From: Coriobacteriaceae bacterium
GTDB taxonomy: Bacteria > Actinomycetota > Coriobacteriia > Anaerosomatales > SLCP01
NCBI GenBank assembly: GCA_003563465.1
Contig: PWVH01000159.1
Span: forward strand, 1 to 13,845
DNA length: 13,845 nucleotides
Reading direction: 5' to 3'
The translations under genes and the position numbers were made by a program. Shown one piece after another: positions 13,844-13,845 of the stretch (position 1 is the stretch's first letter; every line of letters starts with the position of its first letter). The notes under the pieces are model-generated. The model saw only the letters and a list, made by a program, of their open reading frames with translations. It had not been told where the DNA came from and made no database searches.

Positions 13844-13845
13844 CA

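Noticed and set aside
1..13845. CRISPR array or rRNA/complete tRNA genes
   Set aside because: No regularly spaced direct repeats of CRISPR type and no rRNA-like or full cloverleaf sequences were seen on either strand.

Overview
This 13.8 kb window looks like an accessory or defence-type region of a high-GC bacterium. The G+C content looks close to 60% by eye, GTG and TTG starts are used, and the insertion-sequence families resemble those of Actinomycetota. An actinobacterial or coriobacterial host is a guess, not a demonstration. No core housekeeping operon is present. Nearly every recognisable gene is a helicase, nuclease, phospholipase-D-fold protein or transposase, and the genes are separated by insertion-sequence debris.

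Layout. (1) Positions 2-5112, plus strand: a tight three-gene operon. It holds a DrmB-type DUF1998 protein (its N-terminus lies off the left edge), a DrmC-type phospholipase D-fold protein whose start overlaps the drmB stop by 4 bp, and an 888-residue UPF1/DNA2-like superfamily 1 helicase with an N-terminal winged-helix-like segment and a C-terminal HRDC-like segment. The first two are hallmark genes of DISARM anti-phage systems. The helicase is not a classical DISARM gene and may be an added component. (2) Positions 5113-5373: a scar made of the 3' end of an IS3-type transposase joined in frame to a second gene tail. (3) Positions 5559-6841, plus strand: an overlapping pair, a small coiled-coil protein with one membrane helix followed by a protein with a PD-(D/E)XK-like nuclease core and two C-terminal membrane-compatible segments. 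I recognise neither as a named system, and this is the best candidate for something undescribed. (4) Positions 6865-7164, minus strand: an unrecognised 99-residue gene whose upstream region is cut by an insertion. (5) Positions 7195-9112: an apparently complete IS21-family element (istA, istB, long imperfect terminal inverted repeats). (6) Positions 9113-9351: the truncated left end of an IS256-family element. (7) Positions 12434-9326, minus strand: a short ORF whose N-terminus resembles an IF-2 N-terminal domain, overlapping a second, UvrD-like SF1 helicase of about 890-910 residues. The overlap looks more like a frame break in one original gene than two designed genes. (8) Positions 12435-13393: almost 1 kb with no convincing gene. 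It contains a 22-bp copy of a tRNA-Ser-like 3' end (candidate att site of an integrated element), short inverted and direct repeats, and a degraded coding remnant. (9) Positions 13394-13843, minus strand: the C-terminal part of a DnaE-like DNA polymerase III alpha protein that stops much earlier than usual and continues off the right edge.

How the parts fit: the DrmB/DrmC/helicase operon probably continues leftward into drmA and methyltransferase genes. The nuclease/membrane pair and the UvrD-like helicase locus look like independent modules accumulated at the same hotspot, with IS3, IS21 and IS256 sequences at the joints. All functional statements rest on motifs read by eye; no database search was run.
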